Source of the DNA: Owenia fusiformis
Taxonomy: Eukaryota; Annelida; Polychaeta; Sabellida; Oweniidae
Assembly: GCA_903813345.2 (NCBI GenBank)
Contig: CAIIXF020000007.1
Coordinates: 34,256,538 to 34,320,537, forward strand
DNA: 64,000 nucleotides
Direction of reading: 5' to 3'
Part shown: one piece after another, positions 12,101-23,798 of the stretch
Position numbering within the stretch: position 1 is the first letter of the stretch
How the letters are laid out: every line of letters starts with the position of its first letter
Made by a program: the position numbers and the translations under genes
The notes under the pieces: generated by a model
Told to the model about the DNA's origin: nothing
Databases searched by the model: none
What the model saw: the letters and a program-made list of their open reading frames with translations, nothing else

Positions 12101-12747
12101 CTAGATAATGGCAACTCCGCGGAGTAGCAAATCCCAACGGACAAAATATCAATTACCGAATTCAAATCAATTATACTCATTACTTTGGTTAAAATTGAAA
12201 AAAATTAGATTTTAGAATTGCGAATTCCTGCTAAGCAGCCATTTTGAGTTTTCTGAGGTACAAATCTGAAAGATAATACCATAATTGTGATCTACTCCAA
12301 AAATCCTTCAATTTGAGTATAATATAGCCATACTTTGAAGGGATCGAAATTATTGTTTTCCTGACCCCCCATACACGGCCCCTGGGGGTCAGGATGAAAA
12401 ACACGGAATATATGTGAAATAGATAAATGTTGTGAATATACTACCAAAATTTCAAACAATAATATTAATTACTTTGGTTTAGAATGAAAAATTTATGATT
12501 TTTGCGAAAAAGTCCCGCCATTTTTAAAGCGGCGGCCATCTTGGAAAAAACTTGCGTAAAACTATTCACCAATATACATCTTTCCACTAAATATGAAGAA
12601 AATCCGTCTACTAGTATTTGAGTTATCTTCCGGACGGACAGATGGACGGACGGACGGACGGACGGACTGACGGACGGACGGACTGACTGACGGACGGACG
12701 GACGGAGGGCTTCACTATATCCCTACCGAACTTCGTTCGTTGGGATA
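12101..12747 (+). mobile_element. Helentron-like non-autonomous element
   Basis: Absent from giant copy 2, where the flanks join. Near the left end is a palindrome ACTCCGCGGAGT followed by AAATCCCAACG; near the right end is a CGAAC/GTTCG hairpin followed by CGTTGGGATAA, so ATCCCAACG forms a subterminal inverted repeat. Close to the right end is a CGGA-rich microsatellite (about 12630-12706). No clear target duplication is seen. Subterminal inverted repeats, an end hairpin, an internal microsatellite and lack of duplication are the pattern of Helentron-associated elements. A related copy in reverse orientation lies in a CCDC47 intron at about 59395-59802; both share the CTGACCCCC..GGGGGTCAGG hairpin. 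Boundaries come from comparison with copy 2. Confidence 0.6.
12640..12706. repeat. CGGA microsatellite
   Basis: About 65 bases made of CGGA units with a few CTGA interruptions, located near the right end of the Helentron-like element. Confidence 0.9.
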
Positions 12748-13496
12748 ACAAGTGATGTGAAGAGTAGCAAGTGAATGAAACGTTCACATCTCTTAAAATG
12801 TCAAAAAACTAATATTTTAAATTAATTGACTGCTAAACCACACAATTCCATAAAGTGCTGGAACCAAGAACCCTACAAAAGGGTGTAAAGTGATTGTAAA
12901 TAAGGATGAGAATTAACTACATCTAGGAACAATGCAGATTCAATCCAACTGAAAAATATGTTATCTAGTCAAGCTAGTTACTAAACTAGAAAAAAAGTTG
13001 AGACTAATTCCCGACTAATAAAAAGTAAGAAAAAGAAACAAGAAAGATCAGCAAAAAGATCTTTCAATACAAGTAAAGTGTAATAATAATTTACACTCAT
13101 CAATCAGTAGAGTTCTTAGAAAAAACTCCACCTATTCATAGTCCCTGAACACAACATTTCAAAAAAAAAAGAAAACACTGTTCAGTGGATAAGCACAGCT
13201 TGAATGTAATGATTACTGAGTGAAAAACTAAGGAATAGTCATTCAAAGCAATGAACTCCAACAAAGCTACTGTAGGTGCATGAATAACGGGAATAACCTT
13301 TTGAACCTAGAAGGCCATCATTACATAATATACTACACAAAAGTATAGTCATGAACTCAAAGGATTAGAACCCTAGGGCTAGTAAAAGTATACTAGTATA
13401 GGGTTATGAGTAAAAAACCTTTACAAAAAAAGATCACACAAGCCAGTAGGGGTCAAATAAAGTTCAACTGGGTCTGAACTTATTGTCCCAAAGACA
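12748..13496. other. Non-coding part of the giant element core, copy 1
   Basis: Continues the match to copy 2 (about 30078-30827). Apart from short inverted phrases such as AGATCTTTC and CTAGTATACTAG-like blocks, there is no structure or gene I can name. Confidence 0.5.
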
Positions 13497-14704
13497 AGCT
13501 AGCACTGGCATGTAGCGGCCCTGATATCGATAAATTCTACACGCAATATAATCCGATTCTACATGCTTGGTTAAAACTTTACACGAAAAAGCTTCGATAT
13601 CCGGGCATTTACTCTTACACTGAACTGAAAATAGCATCGTCTAAACGTGTATGTGTTGGCTTCCGGGTAAGTTTATCAACATTTATACTCAATTGAAAGA
13701 GCAGTCGTGCTTATATCGTGTACCAGTTTGATTTATTTATATGTGTGTGTATTTATAATATGATAGCCTAGTAATACCGAGTCGTTAGAACAACTTTTAG
13801 ATATCGAACTGATGACCTGAAATTACATTATTGGACTGATCGCGCATCTGATATTAAATGATTAATTTGCATTGAATCTGATATTAACTTGCAACCCAAT
13901 ACCATGACTTTACATTTGAATGATAACACGGCCTCATATTCTAATTAATTATACGTCCATTGCAGGCCAAAAATGTTTCAGTGTGGATATTGTAATGCAC
14001 ACGAGAATACATTCGATTCGTATATTGATCATACATCAATTGAACATGGAGATTTTCCCAAACCTGTGGAATAGACAAGATGCGAGTAGAAATTATCTTG
14101 ATTTACGTCATCAAATATTCGAAATTCATTTTTTGGAAAAATTCGAAACCATCGAATATCACTTTTCAAACCATCGAATATCACTTTTTAAGACGTGATA
14201 TTCGATATTATCCCACGATTAATGTGTTATCTGTACAATAACACCTATTGATATTTCTGATATTATTGAAATCCGTGTAATATTTTCCAGAAAATCGTTT
14301 ATCAAACTCATATGCGTGTGATATCGTTTATCTCACGCATATCCGTGTGATATCACATTTGCATTTCGCGCCACAATATTGTTGGAAATTAGGTCAGATA
14401 ATTTATTCTCTTTTTTAGAAAATAGGTCCGTTAATTTATTCTCTTTAAGTTTCATTGGTGTATTGAATTACGCTTGTGTATATAATTTGATTAGAAGGCT
14501 GCTAAATAACGATTAAAATGGTATTTATGACGAACTATATCATGTACAGAAGGTAGCGCATATTACTGCGCAGTGAATAAAGTACAAATCAAAATGGCCG
14601 GTGCAAAATCAATTGATATTCTAATTTGTAGTTTATATTGGCTGCAAATGTCCTGGCAATTGGATCAGAACATCGCAAGGTGATTGTAATCATGGGATAA
14701 ACCC

Positions 14705-14842
14705 AATATCACATAATTTCTCGTGATATCATTTTATCGCCTCGTAGATATCAAATATCAACACTCATTCGCTTCACTCACTCGTGTTGATATTTGATAT
14801 CAACTCGGCGATAAAAATGATATCACTCAAAATGATGTGATA
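14705..14842. other. ATATC-rich hairpin
   Basis: The left arm runs from ATATCACATAATTT through GATATCATTTTATCGC to GATATCAAATATCAACAC; the right arm mirrors it from GTGTTGATATTTGATATC to GTGATATTC. The loop is a CATTCGCTTCACTCAC phrase. Similar hairpins with a GC-richer loop occur near 46350 and 60480. Confidence 0.75.
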
Positions 14843-15287
14843 TTCTATATGTATAAAAGTGATATTCGATGGTTTGTAAATTGTTTGCTAAAATATGATA
14901 TCTTGATCCACATATCAAATATATCATCATGTGATATTCAATCTATATCATTGCAACCATGGGATAAAGCTTTACGTCCCGCTCAGAACGGGCACGTCAT
15001 AATCGCCGCTCGCATATTTGTTCATAATTTGTAACGTTCGCGGAATGACTGTAAACGGCAATGGAGAAAACACAGACAATCGGGGTCTGTTTAATGGTTA
15101 AAAAAGGGAAGGAGCATCCACTTAATCAATAAAAAATTCGAGAAAATAAATATGGGAATATTTGAGAGAACATGAAAATCCGCCCACGGCCAAGAAAACA
15201 AAAGTGGACATGAATATTCTAAAATATTTCCACGATTTAACAACGTGAACCAGATGGCCAAGATTGGTATGGGATAATCATATTATC

Positions 15288-16580
15288 CTATAGTCGGTTC
15301 AGGATATTGGGAATATCCCTTGGCCAATATATAGGGGTTATGCACTGGGATGTTTTGGATACAGGGTATATCCCGAGGGATATACAATATATCTTCCCGA
15401 GGGACCGAAGGGACCAAGGGATTAAGATGTATTGTATATCCCAAGGGATATTTCTTGTATCCAAACCGACCGTGCCTAACTGTTGTATTCCATACCCGAT
15501 GAGGTTTGAAATAATAAGCATGTATCCCATATGCTCTGGTGTGTTACTTGCAAAATATGTTCTCATTTTCAGAAAAAAATCAAAATTTTTCCAAATTTGT
15601 CTTCAATTTTTTTTCAAAAATGAAAAAAAAATCCCAAATTTTTTTCAAATTTTTTTCCCATTTTTTTTCAAATTTTTTATTTTTTTCACGTTTTTGCATA
15701 ATTTTTTTTCAGAATATTTTTTTCAAATTTTTTCAAATTTTTTACATAATTTTTCCACAATTTTCTCAAATTTTTATTTTCAGATTTTTTTCAAAAATGG
15801 AAAAAAAAATTAAATTTTTTTTCACCTTTTTTTGGCATAATTTTTTTCAAAATTTATTTACATAATTTTTTTCCACAATTTTTTTTTTCAAATTTTTTTT
15901 TCAATTTTTTTCCCGAATTCATTTTAAAAATTTTTTTGAGCGGGACATACGATTTATATGTCCCGGAGCTCTGTCGGAGCGGGACATACGAAAAATATTT
16001 GCCAGATATGGAATATATTCCCGGTTGATATGCCCCTGAAACCTCATCAGGTATAGAATACATATAGGTTATTTACTGGGAGGGATTGAATGGGTTTTAT
16101 TCCGAGCGACAATATGATATTGACTGAAGGGTAATATAATATTGACCGAGGGAGCGCAGCAACCGAGTGTCAATATCATATTGCCCAAGGTCAATATCAT
16201 ATTTTCCATAATACATCCCTCTAGAATGTTACATTTGGACAATGCAAACGTTATATTAATAAATGCACATTGTTTGAAAAATAAATAAATAAATAAAATA
16301 ACCGGGAAACTAAAAAATAGGTCAATACGCTCCAATACGATTTTTTCACGGGGACAATACGATTTTTTCATGTAATACGCTCCAATACGATTTTTTCCCG
16401 GGGACAATACGATTTTTTCATGTAATACGATTCAACACGATTTTAATTCCTTCATATTTCCCTGGGAAAACAGTAGTATTATGGAATAAAATATATTTTC
16501 CCTCGGGACCTGAGGCCCTCGGACAGATATATTATATTTGCCTCGGGGTAATCCCAATATCCTGAACCTCATATAGGATA
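15288..16580. mobile_element. Nested block with inverted ends inside the 4-kb element
   Basis: GTTCAGGATATTGGGA near 15297 is mirrored as TCCCAATATCCTGAAC near 16553, both preceded or followed by a CCTATA/TATAGG block, suggesting a nested palindromic element of about 1.3 kb. Between them are recurrent phrases in which ATATCCC or ATATTG motifs are repeated in both orientations and GGGACATACGA or GACAATACGA blocks. No coding sequence. Exact borders and target duplication are not resolved. Confidence 0.45.
15575..15955. repeat. T-rich low-complexity tract
   Basis: Almost entirely T runs separated by CAAA, CACA or CATAA. It produces phenylalanine-rich open frames on the plus strand and lysine-rich ones on the minus strand, which are artefacts of composition. 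Confidence 0.9.
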
Positions 16581-17509
16581 ATCTCTATATCTACCTGATG
16601 GACCATAGGGACCGAAGGTAGACGTGCATATCACACGAGGGATAAACCCCATATCCAAACCGACTGCCCATATCTACTTTATCATATACCAAGTAGTTTT
16701 CTAAAAAATTAATCTTATTTCCTTTTTTGAATTTTTTAAATTTTTTATTTTTATTCTCTACTCTACTTGTCAAAGGATAATAGACGATAAATATATATAT
16801 ATATAGTTTAGCATGATATGTACTTCTTTCTGTAACTGGAATACGATTCTAATATACAAGCAACACATACGTATTCCCGGGGAACCATAAATATTTTGTG
16901 TAGGGTGTGGACATTTTTCTTTTCATTTCTCTAAAATCAGATTATTCTCATAAAATTCATACAAGTTTTGGCCTAAGCCTCTATTTTCGTATTCTGCATG
17001 TTAAGATATTTATAATGTAAAACTTAAGAGATAAATTCAATGTCTTCAGTTGAGAATAAGTATAAGGTAAATGTGTGAATTCTGCTTGTTGTTGCACTAT
17101 TTTTATAATAAACAAGGTTCGATACGCAACACTGAATAGACTGCAGTCATAGCTTAGTTGTAAAGAAAACAAAAGAAGTTGGGACGTGGTCATGCTTGAT
17201 TATGTTTCTATTATATATCACCATTTGCATTCGTTGAAATCGGCCTGTGCATTGATTTCAAGAGGTGGTCGGTGTACAAGGTCATATGTTTGAGTTATTG
17301 GTTTAATGATAAATGTGACCCTTGAATGCGTTATGCTTTATGTATGCGTGAAACAAATACTCCAATGGCCTAATCTCAATTTGCCTACAAACAATATAAC
17401 ATTGAAATGATGGTCATCCGCATATTAACTTCCGCACCACGCGTCTAACTTCGACACAATTCAGTAAAGTATCCAGTATCGCTATAATCGCTACATGCCA
17501 GTGAGCTAG

Positions 17510-18432
17510 GCTAACCTAAAATTGACTATTAGTACACTAAAATACAACCACAAATGAGCTCACTGCACTGAAGAATGACTTGTGACTCTGTCCAAGTACC
17601 TTCTGCTGCTGAGGAGGCTGAGGTATAGTCTTGAAGATCTACCATGGGATGGTGGGCACCAACTCCCTCAGTAAACACTCAAGTTGTGCATGCTTCTAAT
17701 ATGCACCTTGCTGTCCCAAAGATCGGCTACTTGGTCATCTGTGCCAGTTCAGATTGTAGATTTGCCGACTTCTGTAGACTATCACGTTGACTAAGTTCCC
17801 GTAACAATCTGGTAACCCCTAGTCCTGCATATATCTGCCATCAATTTACCAATTATCTAAGAAACTTCTAGCAGATAGAGTAAAAACTGGACTCTAAAAT
17901 TTTTTCCACTTTTCCATACATAGGCAAGTACAATTATGAAGATATAGCATATAAAGGGGTGTTAGGTCAGTTGACCTAGAGGGATTCAGGTAATCCTGTT
18001 GTTTTTGGACCACAAAATCTAAAAGCTGAAAACTAGGATCTAATAATCCATAAAAATATGTAAAATCATACTAGCAACATCTAGCTTTTAGATTTTGTGG
18101 CCATTTTACCCCCCATGGGCTATAATTTGGACCCCTACTATAAAATTAGGCAAGAACTCAAATAATACTCAGTGGAATGTTTTCAAATTGCTATGGTATA
18201 TTGGTATGGGCGTAATGAATATATGATAAAAATTTCAAGTCACATGGTTAAGTGGTTACCATGGAAATGGATAAAACATACCCTTCGGGTGTCGATTTTC
18301 AGGCCAATTTTTCAGGAATGATAGAGTCATTTTGTGCATATTTTGTCACCAGTGTGTTAGGAAGGGTTGAAGTGTGAATAGAAAACATCTATAATATGTT
18401 AGCAACAATCTTTAGGCTCATTCTGACTGCAC
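17510..18432. other. Right arm of giant copy 1, rearranged
   Basis: Matches copy 2 from the junction at 30834 onward until GTTTTTGGAC at about 18008. There copy 1 jumps into the terminal arm: 18009-18080 is in the expected inverted orientation, but 18081-18414 (from CTAGCTTTTAGATTTTG to TTAGCAACAATCT) is in the opposite orientation to the corresponding segment of copy 2 (about 31466-31801). The terminal CTCATTCTGACTGCAC is intact. About 90 bases present in copy 2 around 31330-31430 are missing. Confidence 0.7.
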
Positions 18433-18987
18433 TAGTGCAGTCAGAATGAGGGTTTAAGCGTGCGTTCAGAGGGATTTTATGGGACATAATTTTTCATGTT
18501 GCTAGTATGATTTTACATATTTTTATGGATTATTAGATCCTAGTTTTTCAGCTTTTAGATTTTGTGGCCATTTTACCCCCATGGGCTATAATTTGGACCC
18601 CTACTATAAAATTAGGCAAGAACTCAAAAAATACTCAGTGGAATGTTTTCAAATTGCTATGGTATATTGGTATGGGCTAAATGAATATATGATAAAAATT
18701 TCATGTCACATGGTTAAGCGGTTGCCATGGAAACAGACAAAACATACCCTTCAGGTGTTGATTTTCAGGCCAATTTTTCAGAAATGATAGAGCCATTTCA
18801 TTGATATTTTATCACCATTGTGTTAGGAAGGGTGAAAGTATGAATAGAAAACTTCTATAATATATTAGCAACAATCTTATATAAAGATTAGTCTACAGGA
18901 TTTCAGATTTTGGCCTTATATGGGTCCATGATTTATACAGGGGTCTATTTCACAGACTCGAACTCCCACATTAGTTGGATGCTATAA

Positions 18988-19820
18988 CACAGGCTGGTAA
19001 CGAAAGATTTGTCCGCTGTGACGGAGCATGCTATTTTTCATAAAAACACTAAGAATGCTTCACGATTTATTTTTTAACTCATATGTTTCGTTATATCAAA
19101 GATAATTACTTACTCCATGCAATGGATATATCATTTGCGTGTAACCTTCACTTCTGTTTGAAGTCCAATAACGCTAGGAGTAAAATTTATTGAAAACGGC
19201 GCCAGCGTATCAAACTCTAAAATGTACCATTTCTTTTTTAACTTTTTAATGGCATGATATAGTGACACGATAATATTAACATATGTTTTCAGCATAACTC
19301 TGAATGTATTAGTGAGATATTAATGCATTGGGTCTTTTTAATTTTTTTTATAAAAAATAATATTAATTTTTTTTGTCTGCTGTGACGGAGCATTTTCACA
19401 GTTCACATTTGCAACTGCTCCGTCACAGTGGACAAAATAATTAAACATTATTTTTTATAAAAGAATTAAAAAGACCAAATACATCAAACATCTCATGTAT
19501 ACCTTCATAGTTATGCTGAAACCATGTGTAAATATTATCATGTCGCTATATCGTGCCATTAGAAAGTTAAACAAGAAATGGTACATTTTGAAGTATGATA
19601 CTCCGGCGCCATTTTCAATAGCTTTTCTTCCCAGCGTAATTGGACTTCAAACAGAAGTGAAAGTTACCCGCAAATGATATATCCATTGCATGGAGTAAAT
19701 AATTTTGTATGGTATAACGAAACATATGAGTTAAAAAATAAATCGTGAAGTATTCTTAGTGTTTTTATGAAAAATAGCATGCTCCGTCACAGCGGACAAA
19801 TATTTCAATACCAGCCTGTG
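18988..19820. mobile_element. 833-bp fold-back element with TATAA duplication
   Basis: A near-perfect palindrome of arms about 416 bases, centred near 19404. Ends are CACAGGCTGGTA and TACCAGCCTGTG; the flanks are TATAA at 18983-18987 and 19821-19825, and copy 1 has the uninterrupted site. GTGACGGAGCATGC near the left end is mirrored near the right end, and a second inverted GTGACGGAGCA pair surrounds the centre. A plus-strand open frame at 19495-19677 lies in one arm and is not convincing. The superfamily is not clear from these ends. Confidence 0.92.
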
Positions 19821-19825
19821 TATAA

Positions 19826-21228
19826 CTTTTGAAATAATGGAGATACAGGTCTCATTTTTTCAGATTTTCATGAATGGTTGGTTTTAAGTATTGTATTATA
19901 CTTTGGGAGCTGTTATGTGATTGGTTGCTATGGTAACCAAGGTTTTATGGAAATCCGGACCCCCACATTGGATGGATGCTATAACTTTTGAAATAAGAGA
20001 TATACATGTCTCATTTTTTCAGATCTTAGACAATGATTGATTTTAAGGATTGATTCAGACTTTGGGAGCTGGTATTTGATTGGTTACCATGGTAATCAGG
20101 GTTTTATTGAAATTCAGACCTCTACAATTGATAAACGCTATACTTATACAGGCAGATACAAATATCATCTTTTCAGATATAAGATAATAATAAAATGTGT
20201 ATATTGTATTAGACTTTGGAAGTTAGGATTTACTTGGTTGCCATGGTAACCATGTTTCATTTTCATGGTAACTGCCATTTTTTTGTTTTTAGATTCACCT
20301 TCATTCTAGATAGGTCAATACATGATATAAAATACCAAATTGCCATTTTATTCTTAATTTTTGGATTTTTTTCTATTTTATATGATTTACATGCTCATGA
20401 CTCATTAATACTAGAGAGGCAAAAATTGTTTGGCTCATAAATATCAAATACTAGTAAACAATACATGTATATTTATATCTGACAATATTGCCTCATTCCG
20501 TACTACTAGTTCTCACAAATATTCTGACTCCTAATTTGTTCATTTTTACTCATTATTACTGCTTTCATTTTGCACAATTGCCTCTTGATTTAAATATCAA
20601 CCGTTTCTGTTGGAATGAAGGCTTGTTTTGACCATTCTTGAGTTGAGGATCCTCAGAGGATTTAGTACATTCATGCAGTGTTGCACTTGGCAGAATGTGT
20701 TAAGACTGGTCCCTGGGGTTCACTGTATATAAAATTTGGCTGGGGTCCTAGGCTGAACCCTCAGATATCAATATGTTCCCATACCAATCTGTCAAATTTG
20801 AATGTATTTCCATACCAACCAAAGTAATGCCCAAAAGTCATACCAAATGCCCAAATAGGATCAATGGTATATCAAATATCCAGATATAAAAACATGGCCA
20901 TTCAAAATGTCTAACGCCACGAGAAGAAGGCAGACCTTTGAGGAAAACAACCAAAAACAACTTCACATTATGAAGGATATATACTAGACCAATGCCATAC
21001 CACAAGTGAGGGGTAACATATTTTCCTAGACCATTCTCATACTAGTAAGTGGAAAAATCAGACCATTGCTATACCTCAAGTCATAATTTGGAGGGCATTC
21101 TCATATCAGATCTTAAAAGGAGAAAAGTCACTATGGAGAGCTTTTTAGAAAGACACAACTATTTTATTCTGGAAGTGATCATCATGAAACTTTAACATAC
21201 ATTTAGAAATGAGGTGAATTCAGAGATC
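19826..21228. other. Left arm of the outer palindrome, copy 2
   Basis: Corresponds to copy 1 from 4031 to 5424. It holds about three tandem sub-repeats of roughly 125 bases (phrases CTTTGGGAGCTG, TGATTGGTTACCATGGTAA and TCATTTTTTCAGATCTTAG) that appear inverted in the other arm at about 23860-24200. No gene. Confidence 0.65.
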
Positions 21229-21238
21229 CTGATATATT

Positions 21239-22394
21239 TTTTTTTTCAATTTCTCATTTATTCCATATATAACATAAAATACATTACAATATTATTGCCT
21301 ACGTTTTTCAACATTGACGGCAATATACAAAACATATAAAAATGGAAACAATGAAAATACAATAGATGAGGTACATAATATTAATGGCAGGGAATGTTAG
21401 AGGCTTTCGGGGGGGGGGGGGTTAATCTAAAATATCAAGAGCCTGGCAGATGTAATGGCTAACTATATGAATAATTTGTTCATTATCAGTTACTGTGAGA
21501 TTTCTGTCTCCAAATAATAAAAATTGAATTTTTTCATAAGAGTTTAAATTTTGGAAACGATTGAAAAATCCTAAGGTTTTTAGTCCTGCTAGGAGAGTGC
21601 ATCTTTCTTGTTGCAGCAGAGGGCAGTTTAATAAAAAGTGATGCGTTGTTTGTTGTACGTCACCACATATGCAGAAAGGGTCATTTACTGTCACAAAGTT
21701 ATGGGAATATAAATGTGCTTTTAGAATCAGTCCAGCTCTAAATCTATTGAAAAGAATTTCGATTTTCCTTGGCATTGTCATATTCATTTTATTAGTGGAT
21801 ACTTAGGAGTCAGGGCTCATATTTCCTCTTACTAACCTTTTAAATCTAGATATTGGTTGGCCTTTCCTGTCCTCATATGGTATGTCATCCCACAGGGTCA
21901 GAGCCCTGATAATGGTTGACTTTTTGAACGAATTACTGATTGGAAAGGGTATTCTATAATGCCTTGGTTGTCTTAGGGGCCGATTTGGAATATTCTCATA
22001 TGAACTAACTAAATCACAAATGAAAGGAGGGAAACAATGGTATCTAGCCTTGAAAGCAAAAATTTTAAGATGTTCTTCTCTCCTGGAAGCTAATGTTTTC
22101 CAGTTGAGTAATGATAAAACTTTCGATGTGTTTGAACCGTGTATTGCTCCTGACACATAGCAAGCTGCTTGGTAATGAAGTCTATCCAATGTTAATAGTT
22201 TTGAAGTTGATGCCTTATCATATATTGTATCACAGTAGTCGAAATGTGGTAGTATAAATGAATTATATATATTCTCTAGGTATTTACTGTTTAGTATTTT
22301 TGTTAACTTTTTCAATGGTCTCATGAGGGAGATTACTCTCTCTATGAGTTGGTCAACATGTGAATTAAAGTTTAGATTTTGATCAAGCACTAAG
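21239..22394 (-). mobile_element. 5'-truncated non-LTR retrotransposon (LINE)
   Basis: Inserted on the minus strand in giant copy 2 and absent from copy 1. It is flanked by CTGATATATT (21229-21238 and 22395-22404). The 3' end, at low coordinates, has an AATAAA signal followed by an A tail read as a T run at 21239. The minus strand encodes only the end of a reverse transcriptase and its C-terminal region. An 11-base G run lies at 21410-21420. The truncated 5' end, A tail and target duplication are standard for target-primed reverse transcription. Confidence 0.93.
21422..22394 (-). pseudogene. C-terminal fragment of a LINE reverse transcriptase
   Basis: The frame opens inside the thumb region of the reverse transcriptase: the first residues LVLDQNLNFNSHVDQL match the LG-LD---F--H motif that follows the catalytic domain in Jockey/CR1-type LINEs. 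Further on come a hydrophobic FILPHFDYCDTIYD segment and, near the end, a cysteine-histidine cluster CICGDVQQTTHHFLLNC of the type found at the C terminus of these proteins. A TAA at 21800-21802 interrupts the same frame, which continues to 21422. The catalytic palm and the endonuclease are absent because of 5' truncation, so the fragment is non-functional. Assignment to a LINE is firm; the clade is a guess. Confidence 0.88.
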
Positions 22395-23400
22395 CTGATA
22401 TATTATTCTCAAATTATTAAAACGTGAGTTTGTAGAACGTTTTTTGTGAAGAGTTCATCATTGGCTCCAAAGTAATTCATTGCATTACATCATCTGCTAT
22501 GTAGAATATCTTCCACCTTGTAATGATTGCTCACTCCAACATTTAGGATTTGTCATTCATCCTCTTCAAATTTCTATATTATTGTTATTGATGTCAGTTA
22601 CTAATGTATTTTTGTAATTCTGCTGTTCTTTTGCAGGTGAACAATTCAACTTTGGATTTTATTGTTACTGGATCTGAAAAAAAGTAAAATAAATCAACTG
22701 AAACTGAAGACAAACAATTCTTAAAGTTGTTTTCTTCAATAGGAAATAATATAGAAATTCCTGATACCATAAAATCCACAGTTGAATTGTTCACCTGCAA
22801 AAGTACAGCTGAATTACAAAAAATAACTGCCACTAATAGATTACGAGATGAGCTGTTTCACATGAGATACTAGTATTCTCAAAAACAGAACAGTGTTGCC
22901 TTCACTTATGAAGGTGTTGACATTTCAACTCTTTCACATTTGAAGAGGGTGAATTATCAAACCTGTATATGCAAATATTCCCACCAGCCTAAACCCAGCT
23001 CTACCAAGCCAAACACTGCATGAATGAATTATGAATTCCCCGAGGAATCCTTAACACCCCAATGGTCAAAAGAATCCTTCCTTGTTGAAATTGTTGATAT
23101 TTTAAATTAAGAGACCATTGTGGAGGATGAAAACTATAATGATGAGTAAAAACAAGTAAGGAGTAGAATGTGTGAGAACTAGTAGAATGTAATGAGGCAA
23201 TACTGTCAGACATTCATGTAAAAATGCTGAAATTAAGAGTTAAATGATAATTTTGAGCAATTTTGCGTTCGATGTTGTGTCTTGACCATTCTCAAATGAA
23301 GGTAAATCTGAAATCAAAAATGAAGTTTCCATGACAATGAAACATGGTTATCATGGCAACCAAGTAAATTGTAACCTCCAAAGTCTGACACAATACAAAC

Positions 23401-23798
23401 GGTCCTAACTTTGACCGTCAATTTGAATTTTTGACCTACCAGATGCTCGAAAATCAAGGATTGCGAGTCTCATACTGCACCGTTTCTCTTCAAACTTATA
23501 CCATTAAAAGCAAAACAGAATTGCCTTTCTGTCGGTGTATTACTTTATTGTAAAGAGTCCCTCGTTCTAGCTGCGTTTTGGTCCCCAGCTGTTAGAAGGC
23601 CTTCTTACAGCTGGGGACCAAAATGCCGCTGGAAGTAGGGACTATGTTTGAGAGAATAATGTACCAACAAAAAGGGATTATTGTTATGCTTTGAATGAAA
23701 CGAGTTTGAAGAAAAACGGTGCAATACGAGATACGTAATCCTTGATTTTCAAACATCCGGTAGGTCAAAAATTCAAATTAACGATCGAAGTTAGGACC
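23401..23798. mobile_element. Fold-back miniature element inside giant copy 2
   Basis: Counterpart of the element at 6422-6819: ends GGTCCTAAC and GTTAGGACC, with the TTTTGGTCCCCAGCTG hairpin at the centre. It differs from the other copy at only a few positions. Confidence 0.8.

Larger units (their letters stand above)
13503..17503. mobile_element. 4-kb DNA element with CACTGGCATGTAGCG ends, no transposase seen
   Basis: Giant copy 2 reads CAAGCTAGGCTAACC without interruption; here 4001 bases intervene. The ends are perfect 15-base inverted repeats CACTGGCATGTAGCG, and the flanks are a 6-bp duplication AGCTAG (13497-13502 and 17504-17509). CACTG ends recall the CACTA/Chapaev (CMC) superfamily, whose duplications are shorter (2-4 bp); a 6-bp duplication is usual for Polintons, but nothing Polinton-like is encoded. 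Inside are a long ATATC-rich hairpin (14705-14842), a block with inverted GTTCAGGATATTGGGA ends (15288-16580) and a T-rich tract. The short open frames are low-complexity. Confidence 0.8.
2375..18432. mobile_element. Giant non-coding inverted-repeat element, copy 1
   Basis: Starts GTGCAGTCAGAATGAG at 2375 and ends with the reverse complement of that sequence at 18432, with TA on both sides (2373-2374 and 18433-18434), which fits a TA target duplication. The 5' part is a long palindrome: the left arm from 2375 to about 5730 is mirrored from about 5730 to 7240, including blocks around CCATGGTAACCA. The mirror resumes near the right end. Between these lies an inner segment of roughly 9 kb that itself has inverted ends. 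Subtracting the later insertions at 2949, 7782, 10337, 12101 and 13503 leaves a core of about 9.6 kb, closely similar to copy 2. No transposase, polymerase or other protein is recognisable. The right arm is rearranged relative to copy 2. What mobilises it is unknown. Confidence 0.8.

Noticed and set aside
15307-15865. Phenylalanine-rich open frames of 168 and 108 codons
   Set aside because: Low-complexity T-rich tract inside a transposon; no domain or conserved motif.
13503-17503. Possible Polinton/Maverick because of the 6-bp duplication
   Set aside because: No polymerase B, integrase, ATPase or capsid-like gene is visible, the terminal repeats are only 15 bases, and Polintons have much longer ones.
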